Assembly: GCA_034434515.1 (NCBI GenBank)
Contig: DAOTZA010000178.1
Span: 1-14,489 of the forward strand
Length of the DNA: 14,489 nt
DNA from: NAK19 sp034434515
Lineage (GTDB): Bacteria; Chloroflexota; Anaerolineae; Anaerolineales; UBA4823
Reading direction: 5' to 3'
Under the pieces are notes generated by a model that was given only the letters and a program-made list of their open reading frames with translations, was not told the DNA's origin and did no database searches. This document shows, in pieces, positions 1-6,822 of this stretch. Within the stretch, counting starts at the first letter, position 1. Each line of letters begins with the position of its first letter. Made by a program: the position numbers and the translations under genes.

Positions 1-113
1 TATAACCGTCGTTTGCGGTTCTGAATCTCTTCGTCAATGTTGGGCGGCGGAGGTAAAGAGGGGTGGAAATAATGACGTCTGTCCATCGAAGCGTATGAAT
101 GAGTTGTTCTGAT

Positions 114-119
114 TATAAA
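114..119 (+). promoter_or_regulatory. Possible -10 element for the MttB-like gene
   Basis: A TATAAA hexamer lies in an AT-rich patch about 75 bases before the chosen ATG. No convincing -35 hexamer sits 16-18 bases upstream, so this is weak. If used, transcription would begin near 126, beyond the alternative GTG at 124, which would support ATG 193 as the start. Confidence 0.25.
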
Positions 120-192
120 CGACGTGGCATTAAAATACCCTAAAGTAGGCATTGAAAAGCCCAAAAATTTTTCAAGCAGAAAGGATCAGGTC

Positions 193-1626
193 ATGCATCT
201 AAAAGCCCAACTTTTGAATGAAGCAGAACAAGACCTCGTTCACCAGCAGAGCCTGCGCATCCTAGCCGAAGTGGGCGTGCGCTTTCACGGGGCAAAAGCC
301 CTGCCGCTTTTGAAGGCCAACGGCGCCAGGGTGGACGAGCAAAACGGTCTCGCTTACCTGCCGGCCGAGATGGTGGAACACGCCCTGAAGACTGCGCCGA
401 AAACTTTCATGCTGGGGGCGCGCAATGCGGTCTATAACTTTCCCTTGCCTGCTCCGTTTACACGCTATGCAATGGATGGCACCGGCTCGTTCATGGTGGA
501 TTTCTATACCGGCGAGCGCCGCTATGGGATGGCTCAGGATATTGCGGCGGCAATGCGTGTCTTTCAGGCTGCTGATCTGGGCGTGCTTGCCTGGCCACCG
601 GTCTGCGCTTCGGATGCTCCGGCCCACTCTCGACCGCTGCATGAATTTTTTACCATGATCCAATACACCTCGAAACATGCCCAACACGAATTGCATACCG
701 TTCAGCAGGTGCCCTATCTGGTGGAGGGGTTGGAAGTCGTGGCGGGTAGCGCGGCAAACTTGCGGGAGAAAAACTGGTTCTCCCTGATCTACTGTCCGGT
801 CGCGCCCCTGATGCACGATGGGGCAATGCTGGATGCCTATCTGGAGTTGGGGGATGCCCGCTTGCCGATCATGATTATGCCGATGCCGGTCAATGGCACC
901 ACCGGGCCAGCCAGCTTGTTTTCCAACCTTGCCCTGGCAAATGCTGAAACCCTCTCGGCAATCGTTGTTTTTCAGTTAGCCCATCCCGGCCGGCCGCTGA
1001 TCTACAGCAGCGCAACAGGCACCATTGACTTCCGCAGCGGCGCCTATCTGGCCGGAACCGCTGAGATGGGCTTACAATCGGCTGCTCTGGTGCAAATGGG
1101 CCGCTTTTACGGCTTGCCAGCCACCTCGGCCGGGATCGTCTCGGATGCCAAAGAGATCGGCGCCGAAGCGGTGATCGAAAAAATCCTCACCACCTTGCCT
1201 AGTTTGCTGGTTGGTTCGGATATCATTGTCGGATACGGGGAGGTGGAAAGCGATCAGACCCTTTATCTGGAACAGATTCTGGTCGATAACGAGATCGCCC
1301 ATCTTTTGGAACGGCTGGTACAGGGTGTGGATACCTCCCCAGAAAGGGATTACTTCGCCGAGATCGCCAAAATCGGCCCAGGCGGACATTTCTTGAAGAC
1401 CAAGGGCACTCACGCTGCCAGCCGCAGCCCGGAGTTTTACAAACCCAACTATCTCTACCGTGCCTCCTATGAAAGCTGGTTGGAGCTGGGCAAACCTACC
1501 CTGTATAGCGAGGCGCGCAAGAAGGTGGAAGAGATTTTGGCTGCACCGTTGGTCGATCCTTTGCCCGATGAGATATCGGGAAAACTGCAAGACATCTTGC
1601 GCCGCGCCGATCGAGAAATCCAATGA
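193..1626 (+). CDS. MttB-family (trimethylamine methyltransferase-like) protein, non-pyrrolysine
   Basis: This is a member of the MttB superfamily (COG5598), whose members demethylate quaternary or tertiary amines such as trimethylamine, glycine betaine, proline betaine or carnitine and pass the methyl group to a cognate corrinoid protein. The protein is about 477 residues, the usual length. The N-terminus has the typical helix leading into RILAEVGV (about residues 22-29), and the centre has the family's GTTGPASL...LANAE stretch. The frame has no internal amber codon, so it belongs to the pyrrolysine-free branch and its substrate cannot be read from sequence. An in-frame GTG at 124 exists without a ribosome site; ATG 193 has AAGGA at 181-185 seven bases upstream and matches the family start. 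No corrinoid-protein or MtbA-like gene is next to it. The family call is firm; the substrate is unknown. Confidence 0.88.
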   Translation: MHLKAQLLNEAEQDLVHQQSLRILAEVGVRFHGAKALPLLKANGARVDEQNGLAYLPAEMVEHALKTAPKTFMLGARNAVYNFPLPAPFTRYAMDGTGSFMVDFYTGERRYGMAQDIAAAMRVFQAADLGVLAWPPVCASDAPAHSRPLHEFFTMIQYTSKHAQHELHTVQQVPYLVEGLEVVAGSAANLREKNWFSLIYCPVAPLMHDGAMLDAYLELGDARLPIMIMPMPVNGTTGPASLFSNLALANAETLSAIVVFQLAHPGRPLIYSSATGTIDFRSGAYLAGTAEMGLQSAALVQMGRFYGLPATSAGIVSDAKEIGAEAVIEKILTTLPSLLVGSDIIVGYGEVESDQTLYLEQILVDNEIAHLLERLVQGVDTSPERDYFAEIAKIGPGGHFLKTKGTHAASRSPEFYKPNYLYRASYESWLELGKPTLYSEARKKVEEILAAPLVDPLPDEISGKLQDILRRADREIQ

Positions 1627-1678
1627 CCGCCGAGCGATTGCCAATCCGCTACCGATCCCCCTTTGAAGGATGCTGACC

Positions 1679-2761
1679 ATGCCCGAAATGATGCGTTTAG
1701 GGATTATTGGCTTGCCTCAATGTGGAAAGACCACCCTTTTTAACGCCCTCACTGGCGAAAATCGCCCGGTTCACCTTGGCGGCGGGAGACTGGACACGCA
1801 ACTGGCGGTGGTGGACGTGCCGGACGAGCGTCTTGACCGCCTGGCGAAGTGTTTTCAGCCCCAGAAAGTAACCCCAGCCAGGGTCGCCTTTGCCGACCTC
1901 GGTGGGTTGGAGAGCGGTGCAGCGCACAAAGGATTGCCGGGCGCGTTGCTCAATCAGCTCAGTTCGATGGATGGTTTTGTTCACGTGTTGCGTTGCTTTG
2001 AAGACGAGCGCGTGCCACACACGCTGGGGTCGGTCGATCCCGGCCGCGATTGGAAGCAACTGGAAGCCGAGTTCATGCTCTATGATTTACTGATCATAGA
2101 GCGTCGCCTGGAACGACTGAACGAAGAACTGCACAAGGGGGGCAGCCGGGCGCGCAGTGAAATCGAGCGCGAACAGAGCTTGCTGGCGGAAATGCGCAAA
2201 TCCCTGGAAGCCGAGCAACCCTTGCGCCGTTTGAGCTTGAACGCTGAGCAGCGGCGGCTGATCAGCAGCTTTGCTTTTCTCTCTTTGAAACCGATGTTGC
2301 TGGTGCTCAATTTAGGAGAAGGACAACCTGCCCCACCCTGGCAAGCCGAAAATCCTGCCGAAGCGGTGATTGCCCTGCAGGGCAAACTGGAGATGGAACT
2401 CAGGCAGATGCCCCCTGCAGAAGCGCAAATCTTTCAGGAGATGTATGGCATCGCCGAGTTAAGCCTGCCGCGCCTCATCCGTCAAGCCTATGCTCTGTTG
2501 GGCTTGCAGACCTTTTTCACCGTCGGGGAGGATGAAGTGCGCGCCTGGCAGGTGTGGCGAGGAGCAACTGCCCAGGAAGCAGCCGGCGTGATCCACACCG
2601 ACTTGATGCGCGGATTCATCCGCGCTGAAGTCATCGGTTACGCCGAGCTACTCGAAGCTGGCGGGTGGAATGAAGCGCGCGCTAGGGGTTGGATTCGCCT
2701 GGAAGGAAAAGATTACCTTTTGCAGGAAGGCGAGATCATGCACGTGCGTGCCGCAACGTAG
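1679..2761 (+). CDS. Divergent YchF/OLA1-family P-loop ATPase/GTPase with C-terminal TGS domain
   Basis: This is an Obg-superfamily P-loop NTPase of the YchF/OLA1 type, which associates with ribosomes and usually prefers ATP. The G1 loop is GLPQCGKTT (about residues 11-19). The G3 region is DLGGL (about 73-77) where canonical YchF has DIAGL. The base-recognition motif is NLGE (about 211-214), the NxxE form linked to ATP rather than GTP binding. The C-terminal 80 residues are a clear TGS domain with FFTVGEDEVRAW, AAGVIHTD, RGFIRAEV and LEGKDYLLQEGEIMH. Residues 135-185 look like the YchF helical insert. The length of about 360 matches the family. ATG 1679 is preferred because GAAGGA (1665-1670) lies eight bases upstream; the ATG at 1670 overlaps that site. 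Cys and Thr in the P-loop instead of Val and Ser suggest a paralog rather than the housekeeping YchF. It follows the MttB-like gene after 52 bases on the same strand and may be co-transcribed. Confidence 0.88.
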   Translation: MPEMMRLGIIGLPQCGKTTLFNALTGENRPVHLGGGRLDTQLAVVDVPDERLDRLAKCFQPQKVTPARVAFADLGGLESGAAHKGLPGALLNQLSSMDGFVHVLRCFEDERVPHTLGSVDPGRDWKQLEAEFMLYDLLIIERRLERLNEELHKGGSRARSEIEREQSLLAEMRKSLEAEQPLRRLSLNAEQRRLISSFAFLSLKPMLLVLNLGEGQPAPPWQAENPAEAVIALQGKLEMELRQMPPAEAQIFQEMYGIAELSLPRLIRQAYALLGLQTFFTVGEDEVRAWQVWRGATAQEAAGVIHTDLMRGFIRAEVIGYAELLEAGGWNEARARGWIRLEGKDYLLQEGEIMHVRAAT

Positions 2762-2770
2762 GGGAAGATG

Positions 2771-2856
2771 CCCTCACCCCCGGCCCCTCTCCCAAGGCGG
2801 GAGAGGGGAGATTGCCCTCACCTCCAACCCCTCTACCAAGGCGGGAAGGGAGTGCG
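2771..2856. repeat. Tandem pair of GC-rich palindromic repeats
   Basis: Two imperfect copies of a 44-base unit lie head to tail, starting at 2771 and 2815 with CCCTCACC. Copy 1 forms a perfect 10-bp hairpin: CCCCTCTCCC (2784-2793), loop AAGGC, GGGAGAGGGG (2799-2808). Copy 2 keeps the same layout and loop, but the stem is mismatched. The form is that of a REP- or MITE-like intergenic repeat. It lacks a T-tract, so it is not a standard terminator, though it could protect the upstream mRNA end. Confidence 0.7.
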
Positions 2857-2859
2857 TAC

Positions 2860-2879
2860 TAGAATATTATGACATTCTA
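2860..2879. promoter_or_regulatory. Inverted repeat abutting the -35 box, candidate operator
   Basis: TAGAAT (2860-2865) and ATTCTA (2874-2879) form a perfect 6-bp inverted repeat with an 8-base centre, ending at the base before the TTGACA box. A third TAGAAT half-site lies at 2914-2919, at the expected transcription start. The placement suits control by a DNA-binding dimer, most simply the HTH-cupin protein encoded downstream. Operator function is inference. Confidence 0.4.
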
Positions 2880-2908
2880 TTGACATAAACCCTAAAATGA
2901 TATAAAAT
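2880..2908 (+). promoter_or_regulatory. Near-consensus sigma-70-type promoter of the regulator-cytochrome operon
   Basis: TTGACA (2880-2885) is a perfect -35. It is followed after 17 bases by TAAAAT (2903-2908), a five-of-six -10; TATAAA at 2901-2906 overlaps it. Transcription would start near 2915, about 70 bases before the regulator's ATG. The local AT-richness contrasts with the GC-rich repeat just upstream. Confidence 0.7.
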
Positions 2909-2987
2909 AATAGTAGAATTATAGTGCGCCTTACGTTCAAGCCCAAACCACCATTATTCCCAATAGAAAAGGAGTTGAACAGTTTCC

Positions 2988-3701
2988 ATGAGCGCCTTGT
3001 CCTCCCGTCCGCGACGCAAACCCCGTCTAAACCTGTCCGAGATCACGCCTCCCTTCTCTTTGTTGAAAGACGATTGGAACGAGGTCAACGTGGGAGCAAA
3101 CCTGCGGACGATTCGCAACCAGCAAGGGCTTTCCATGCGCGCCCTGGCGGAGCTAAGCGGCTTGAATGTCAACACGTTGAGCATGATCGAAAACAATAAG
3201 ACCTCCCCCAGCGTGAGCACCTTGCAGCGTCTGGCAGCAGCCCTACGAGTGCCAATCACCGCCTTTTTTAAGAGAGAGCAAGAACCGCGTTCGGTGGTTT
3301 TCCAACGCGCCGGCCAGCGTCGTCGCGTGACATTTGAACACGGTGTGTTGGAAGATTTGGGAGGAGGGCTTTCGCTGCACGGAGGGGTTCCTCTGATGGT
3401 TTCTCTTGAACCGGGCAGCAACAGCGGTGAGGAGGCAATTGTGCATACCGGGCTGGAGTTCGTCTATTGTCTGGATGGCTGTTTGACCTATTTTATTCGA
3501 GAAGAGCGATATGAGTTGACTGCAGGCGATAGCCTGCTCTTTGAAGCCCACCTTCCCCATCGCTGGGGCAATTTTAGCTCGCAACCTTCGCGGTCTCTGC
3601 TGATCCTCTGTCCTACCGACGAGTGCGATCGTCCACACGAGCGGCATTTTTCGTTAGAGAGCCTGCCCCGCAGCTCAAGCGGGCAAGGAGGTGACAGATG
3701 A
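2988..3701 (+). CDS. XRE-family HTH transcriptional regulator with C-terminal cupin domain
   Basis: This is a 237-residue two-domain regulator. Residues 36-95 are an XRE/Cro-type helix-turn-helix (LRTIRNQQGLSMRALAELSG, then VNTLSMIENNKTSPSVSTLQRLA). Residues of about 120-220 form a cupin with the core HTGLEFVYCLDG, AGDSLLFEAHLPHRWGN. The cupin keeps a His and a Glu in the first motif and a His in the second, so metal or small-ligand sensing is possible. Relatives (PuuR/SutR-like) act as local repressors that sense metabolites. The first 30 residues are a basic extension without a known role. AAAGGAG (2968-2974) is 13 bases from the ATG, a little far, but an in-frame stop at 2976-2978 rules out a longer start. 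It overlaps the cytochrome gene by 4 bp. The ligand is unknown. Confidence 0.9.
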   Translation: MSALSSRPRRKPRLNLSEITPPFSLLKDDWNEVNVGANLRTIRNQQGLSMRALAELSGLNVNTLSMIENNKTSPSVSTLQRLAAALRVPITAFFKREQEPRSVVFQRAGQRRRVTFEHGVLEDLGGGLSLHGGVPLMVSLEPGSNSGEEAIVHTGLEFVYCLDGCLTYFIREERYELTAGDSLLFEAHLPHRWGNFSSQPSRSLLILCPTDECDRPHERHFSLESLPRSSSGQGGDR

Positions 3702-4258
3702 AACGATGGCGATCGGTTTCCATTGTCCCGTGGATTTTGGGTTGGACTTTCTGGTTGGGAGGCGTCGCAGCGCAAAGTGCAGCCGCCCAGACTCCCAAGC
3801 CTGACCAGGATGAGCGCTGTTTCAAATGCCATGCGAACCTGTATCAGTTGCACGACAGCGGGAAATGGTATTGTCTCTGTGGCACTCGGGCGCGCTGTTC
3901 GGTTTGTCATGGTGGGGTCGTCGGTAGCATGGAAATGGAAGTTGCGCATCAAAACCTGATCGCCCATCCGATTACCCAAAATCGATCGGTTTGCCAGAAC
4001 TGTCATCCTCAGGACGCGGCGCAACGCATTGCCACCTTTATCGCCAAAGCCGGGCTGAAAACGCCGCAGCCGGTAAGCACGGTTGCTGTGGCAGCTTTGG
4101 GGGGTGAAGGGGCGCTGCCACTCAGCTTGCAAGAGAAACCACCCTCAGCCTGGCGAACGGCAGCTTGGATTATCCTGGGGTTGGCGGCACTTGGCGTGCT
4201 TGGCTTTGGATGGCACTGTTACCGGTTGGACTGTTTGCGCCAGCGTTCTGAAGCCTGA
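3698..4258 (+). CDS. Membrane-anchored triheme c-type cytochrome
   Basis: This 186-residue exported protein has three heme c sites, CXXCH at residues 41-45 (CFKCH), 67-71 (CSVCH) and 99-103 (CQNCH). The N-terminus has a KRWR basic start and a hydrophobic run (about 7-30) ending near AQSAAAQ, which reads as a signal peptide. A second hydrophobic helix at about 155-173 near the C-terminus would anchor the domain, leaving a short Arg-containing cytoplasmic tail. Two further cysteines (CLC, 59-61) precede heme 2. Conserved histidines (52, 84, 90) may be distal ligands. It probably carries electrons on the outer face of the membrane; the partner is unknown. AAGGAGGTGA (3685-3694) gives a near-perfect ribosome site inside the regulator gene, and ATG overlaps that gene's TGA by 4 bp. 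It resembles small cytochrome c3/NapC-like proteins, but I do not recognise the exact family. Confidence 0.85.
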   Translation: MKRWRSVSIVPWILGWTFWLGGVAAQSAAAQTPKPDQDERCFKCHANLYQLHDSGKWYCLCGTRARCSVCHGGVVGSMEMEVAHQNLIAHPITQNRSVCQNCHPQDAAQRIATFIAKAGLKTPQPVSTVAVAALGGEGALPLSLQEKPPSAWRTAAWIILGLAALGVLGFGWHCYRLDCLRQRSEA

Positions 4259-4296
4259 GACAGCCTAGACTCTTCCCGCAATTGCCAGACAAGGGC

Positions 4297-4704
4297 TCAA
4301 CCGCTTCCTTCTACGCTTACGACCCGCAGACCCAGCAAAATCGCATAGAGATCAAAGTTCTGATCGTGATGAAGCAACGGCACGTCATTTTCGATGCACC
4401 AGGTAGCGATTAGACTGTCTATGGTCTTTCTCACCGTGAGTCCTTTTTGGCGTAAGCGGCGAAAGTTTTGGGCGCTTTTTACCGCCAGTTCGGGGCTGAC
4501 TATGCTAACTTGGGCAAATTTGTTCAGCGCCTGATAGGCTTGAGCAAAGTCTTCATCTCTGCGAAACCCTTGTAATGCTTCTGCCAGAATCAGGTCACCA
4601 ACCAGAATCAAGTCTTGATCTAAAAGGGCGTCTAATCTTTCGGTATGGGGCGATCTGACACCGTTGAAATAATCAATCCAGACTGTGCTATCCACCATTA
4701 ACAT
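4297..4704 (-). CDS. vapC: PIN-domain ribonuclease toxin, VapC type
   Basis: This is a PIN-domain protein of about 135 residues, the usual VapC length. The metal-binding acidic residues are all visible: D5 in VDSTVWIDYF, E42 in AEALQGF, D96 in KTIDSLIATWC and D114 in HHDQNFD. VapC toxins are Mg2+-dependent RNases that cut tRNA or rRNA and are held inactive by a VapB partner encoded just upstream. ATG 4704 is chosen because GAGGG (4716-4712 on this strand) is seven bases upstream; GTG 4707 and ATG 4698 are alternatives. The gene starts a few bases after the stop of the antitoxin-like frame at 4708, the standard coupled order. All catalytic residues look intact, so the toxin may be active. Confidence 0.88.
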   Translation of the reverse strand: MLMVDSTVWIDYFNGVRSPHTERLDALLDQDLILVGDLILAEALQGFRRDEDFAQAYQALNKFAQVSIVSPELAVKSAQNFRRLRQKGLTVRKTIDSLIATWCIENDVPLLHHDQNFDLYAILLGLRVVSVEGSG

Positions 4705-4707
4705 CAC

Positions 4708-4947
4708 TTAGCCCTCGAAGCGGGATAAACGCTGTTGTTCCAAATCGCCCTCCCATTTCAATTTGCCCCGCAAAGCGCGCACTTCCGCTTGTTCATGCAG
4801 GCGAATCACCAGGCGCAAGGCCTTGGGGCTCGATTTGAAGGGAAACTGGGATGGGTAAAGTTGCACGGGAACTCTGAGGACAAGCTGCCAAGCTAAAGGT
4901 TGAGGCTTGGAACGCGGTATAATGCGCAAGCGCATCGGTTTGTCCAT
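4708..4947 (-). CDS. VapB-like antitoxin frame, N-terminus apparently degenerate
   Basis: The frame lies directly upstream of vapC, where the antitoxin is expected. Its C-terminal 30 residues (HEQAEVRALRGKLKWEGDL and on) match the toxin-binding tail of the DUF2191-type VapB family. The N-terminal half does not resemble the ribbon-helix-helix that normally opens with a short beta strand and 'D-ELL-A'. It is instead Pro- and Arg-rich, with no good ribosome site before ATG 4947 or ATG 4935. The first codons also overlap the promoter-like TATAAT of the divergent DUF364 gene. Either the true start is an internal non-ATG codon giving a short tail-only peptide, or the 5' part has decayed. I see no single frameshift that restores a ribbon-helix-helix in another frame. 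Confidence 0.5.
   Translation of the reverse strand: MDKPMRLRIIPRSKPQPLAWQLVLRVPVQLYPSQFPFKSSPKALRLVIRLHEQAEVRALRGKLKWEGDLEQQRLSRFEG
4918..4923 (+). promoter_or_regulatory. Perfect -10 hexamer upstream of the DUF364 gene
   Basis: TATAAT matches consensus exactly and would give a transcript start near 4930, about 50 bases before ATG 4979. No good -35 lies 16-18 bases upstream; TTGAGG at 4900-4905 is only 12 bases away. It lies inside the antitoxin-like frame of the opposite strand, so the two could interfere if both are transcribed. Confidence 0.35.
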
Positions 4948-4978
4948 TCAATGTCTAAACCAGCTCAATTGGCAGAAA

Positions 4979-5722
4979 ATGATGTTGTTTGACCTCCTCC
5001 TCGAGAATTTGAACGAAGGCAAAGTCCTTTCCGTTGAAGTTGGCTTATTCTGGACAGCGGTGACGGTGCAGAGTGAGCAGGGAGTGCGTTGCGGTCTGGC
5101 TGCCACGCATCACCAGGCCGAGCACGAGCACACCGAACCGGCCGTGAAGCGGGCTGGCGAATTGGAACAATGGAAAGCCAGCGATTTATCCCAACTGGTT
5201 CACGCCGAGAGCCCAACCGAAGTGGCGATTGGCCTGGCTACCCTGAACGCTTTGCTTCCCGAGCCCGCCCAAAAAGTATCCTTAGCCGCTGAAGAGTATA
5301 TCGCCCGCCAGGGTGAGCAGGCGCGCGTGGCTTTGGTGGGGCATTTCCCGTTTGTCGATTGGCTGCGCAGCCGGGTCGCCCAGTTGTGGGTGCTGGAGCT
5401 CAAGCCCCGCCCCGGCGATACTTCCTCCGAGCATGCCGCGGAAATCATCCCTCAGGCGGATGTGCTGGCAATCACCTCCTCGACCCTGATCAACGGTACC
5501 TTTGAACGCCTGTTTGCTCTGCGTCGCCCAGATGCCAAAGTCATGCTGTTAGGGCCGAGTACACCGCTCTCGCCGCGCTTGTTTTCGCTGGGGATTCACG
5601 TCCTCTCCGGCTCGCTGGTGCGGGATGTGGAAGCCGTGCGACGCTGTGTGCGCCAGGGCGGAAACTTTCGCCAGGTCAAGCGCTGCGGCGTGGAGCTGGT
5701 GACGCTGGAAGCCACCCTTTGA
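4979..5722 (+). CDS. DUF4213/DUF364 protein (COG2014, putative heavy-metal chelation, Rossmann-like)
   Basis: The protein is about 247 residues. The N-terminal part is a DUF4213-type domain with VGLFWTAV (about residues 21-28). It is followed by a DUF364 Rossmann-like domain with ALVGHFPFVD, LELKPRPGD, PQADVLAITSSTLINGT, VMLLGPSTPLSP and a closing GGNFRQVKRCGVE. DUF364 proteins are annotated as putative heavy-metal chelating; a defined reaction is not established, and some relatives lie near metal-uptake or cofactor genes. The frame is open back to 4907, but that would put the start before the likely promoter. ATG 4979 or the adjacent ATG 4982 fits the family start (MMLFDLLLENL), without a strong ribosome site. 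It is a single gene, divergent from the toxin module and convergent with the kinase-like gene. Confidence 0.8.
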   Translation: MMLFDLLLENLNEGKVLSVEVGLFWTAVTVQSEQGVRCGLAATHHQAEHEHTEPAVKRAGELEQWKASDLSQLVHAESPTEVAIGLATLNALLPEPAQKVSLAAEEYIARQGEQARVALVGHFPFVDWLRSRVAQLWVLELKPRPGDTSSEHAAEIIPQADVLAITSSTLINGTFERLFALRRPDAKVMLLGPSTPLSPRLFSLGIHVLSGSLVRDVEAVRRCVRQGGNFRQVKRCGVELVTLEATL

Positions 5723-5777
5723 GCGCAGAGGTCGATCGCTGACGCCTGCTCTCTGATTGCGGATTGGGAACCTGAAG

Positions 5778-5930
5778 GTAACAACCTACCATCACAAGTT
5801 GCGTTGATCATTTGCTGAGAAAACCGTCCACGAATTGACCACGAATAAACGAACGACAGCGCTATTCGTGCATTCGTGAAAACTCGTGGACGTTCTATCC
5901 TGCCAAATAGAGCCTTTGGTAGGTAATTAC
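5778..5930. repeat. 153-bp fold-back (MITE-like) palindromic element
   Basis: The ends form an inverted repeat: GTAACAACCTACCA (5778-5791) against TGGTAGGTAATTAC (5917-5930), 12 of 14 bases complementary. Inside, CGTCCACGA (5825-5833) pairs perfectly with TCGTGGACG (5884-5892), and CACGAATA (5840-5847) pairs with TATTCGTG (5863-5870). ATTTG near 5810 and its complement near 5904 extend the match between these blocks, so most of the element folds on itself around a loop at about 5848-5862. The right inner arm carries one extra 'ATTCGTG' unit. It fills most of the 220-base gap between convergent genes. No open frame or clear target-site duplication is visible. Confidence 0.65.
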
Positions 5931-5942
5931 AACTGGAGAATC

Positions 5943-6821
5943 TTAATTCGGCGCGATTTCGTTGGGGATAAACTGCGTCTGAAAGGTCTGGGGGTCGAGT
6001 GATAGGCGGCTCAGGTGCAGGGCGGCAATGGGTTCGAGGGTAGAGAGGGGGGTGAGCAAGCGCAGTTGCCTGGTTTCTGCTTGATGATCCAGCAGGATGG
6101 CAAGGCTCAAGCAATAGCCGTCGCGGTCGGTGAGGGCGAGCAGTTGGTTGGGGAAGAAGCGCGGTCCAGGCCAGACAGGCATCTCGTGCCAGTTCAACTC
6201 CAGGAACTTTGCCGTGGCAAAGTAAGCTGCCAGTTGGTTGGTGCGATACTGACGGCGCACTTCAGGACTGCGCGGTTGCACCGCGGCCGAAGCGCGGAAA
6301 TGATACACGGCCGTCCGACTCTGCCTGAGAAAGTAGTTCAGCAATGGCTGAAGTTCGTTTTCGATCGAGAGCAGACAGATGGTTTGGGGGACTAGCAGTT
6401 CAATCAGGGCGAATTTATAGTAGATTCCACCCTGCTGCGGATCAATCAGGCCATCTGTGTCATAGAGGATCACTTCGGCTTTCTGGCGAAAGCCTTTGCG
6501 CACCAGGCGCGAGATGGCGGTAAGCATGGTCAGCATGTTGCCCCGCGGCGACAGGGAGGCGACAAAACGCCGCCAGACCTGGGTTGGGTGCTCCAGATCT
6601 CCGCTTGCTAGGCTGAGCGTGGTAGGGGGGCCGAGAAAGGCTTGCCCCGGATCGCCATCCAGATAGGCGCAGGGACGCTGCTGGGCAAGCAGTTGCGAAT
6701 ATAGATAGCGGCAGAAGGTGCTTTTGCCCGAATCGGGTGCGCCGATCACCATGACCAGGCCGTGCAACTGATTCGGGCGCAGCGCTTTCCAGGCCGCGGG
6801 GATATCGAGGGCGTCTGGCAA
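5943..6821 (-). CDS. CLP1/GRC3-type P-loop polynucleotide 5'-kinase-like protein
   Basis: The protein is about 292 residues. It begins almost at the Walker A loop GAPDSGKST (27-35), followed by YLDGDPGQ (53-60), the DxDxGQ signature of the CLP1_P family. RFVASLSPRGN (85-95) corresponds to the family's F-G-x-S-P-x-G lid segment, and YDTDGLIDP (120-128) sits where members have NT-x-GW/GL. Eukaryotic and archaeal members phosphorylate the 5'-OH of RNA or DNA; bacterial members are poorly studied. The C-terminal 130 residues have no recognised domain. The start appears to be TTG at 6821, one base after the fumarase beta stop; the next ATG (codon 24) would cut into the first strand before Walker A. 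No strong ribosome site is seen, so translation is probably coupled to the fumarase. Family confidence is good; substrate and physiological role are unknown. Confidence 0.75.
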   Translation of the reverse strand: MPDALDIPAAWKALRPNQLHGLVMVIGAPDSGKSTFCRYLYSQLLAQQRPCAYLDGDPGQAFLGPPTTLSLASGDLEHPTQVWRRFVASLSPRGNMLTMLTAISRLVRKGFRQKAEVILYDTDGLIDPQQGGIYYKFALIELLVPQTICLLSIENELQPLLNYFLRQSRTAVYHFRASAAVQPRSPEVRRQYRTNQLAAYFATAKFLELNWHEMPVWPGPRFFPNQLLALTDRDGYCLSLAILLDHQAETRQLRLLTPLSTLEPIAALHLSRLSLDPQTFQTQFIPNEIAPN

Positions 6822-6822
6822 T

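Noticed and set aside
2..112. Open plus-strand frame running from the left edge
   Set aside because: The roughly 36 residues do not look like a conserved protein tail, and the stretch is too short to judge.
193..1626. Pyrrolysine-containing MttB
   Set aside because: The frame has no internal amber codon, so this is the non-pyrrolysine branch.
1072..1680. A 202-codon open frame on the minus strand opposite the methyltransferase
   Set aside because: It lies wholly antisense to a well-recognised gene, lacks any family resemblance and has no ribosome site; it reflects codon bias of the sense gene.
2924..3199. A 91-codon plus-strand frame starting before the regulator
   Set aside because: It overlaps the HTH domain in another frame and has no recognisable protein features; the regulator frame is clearly the real one.
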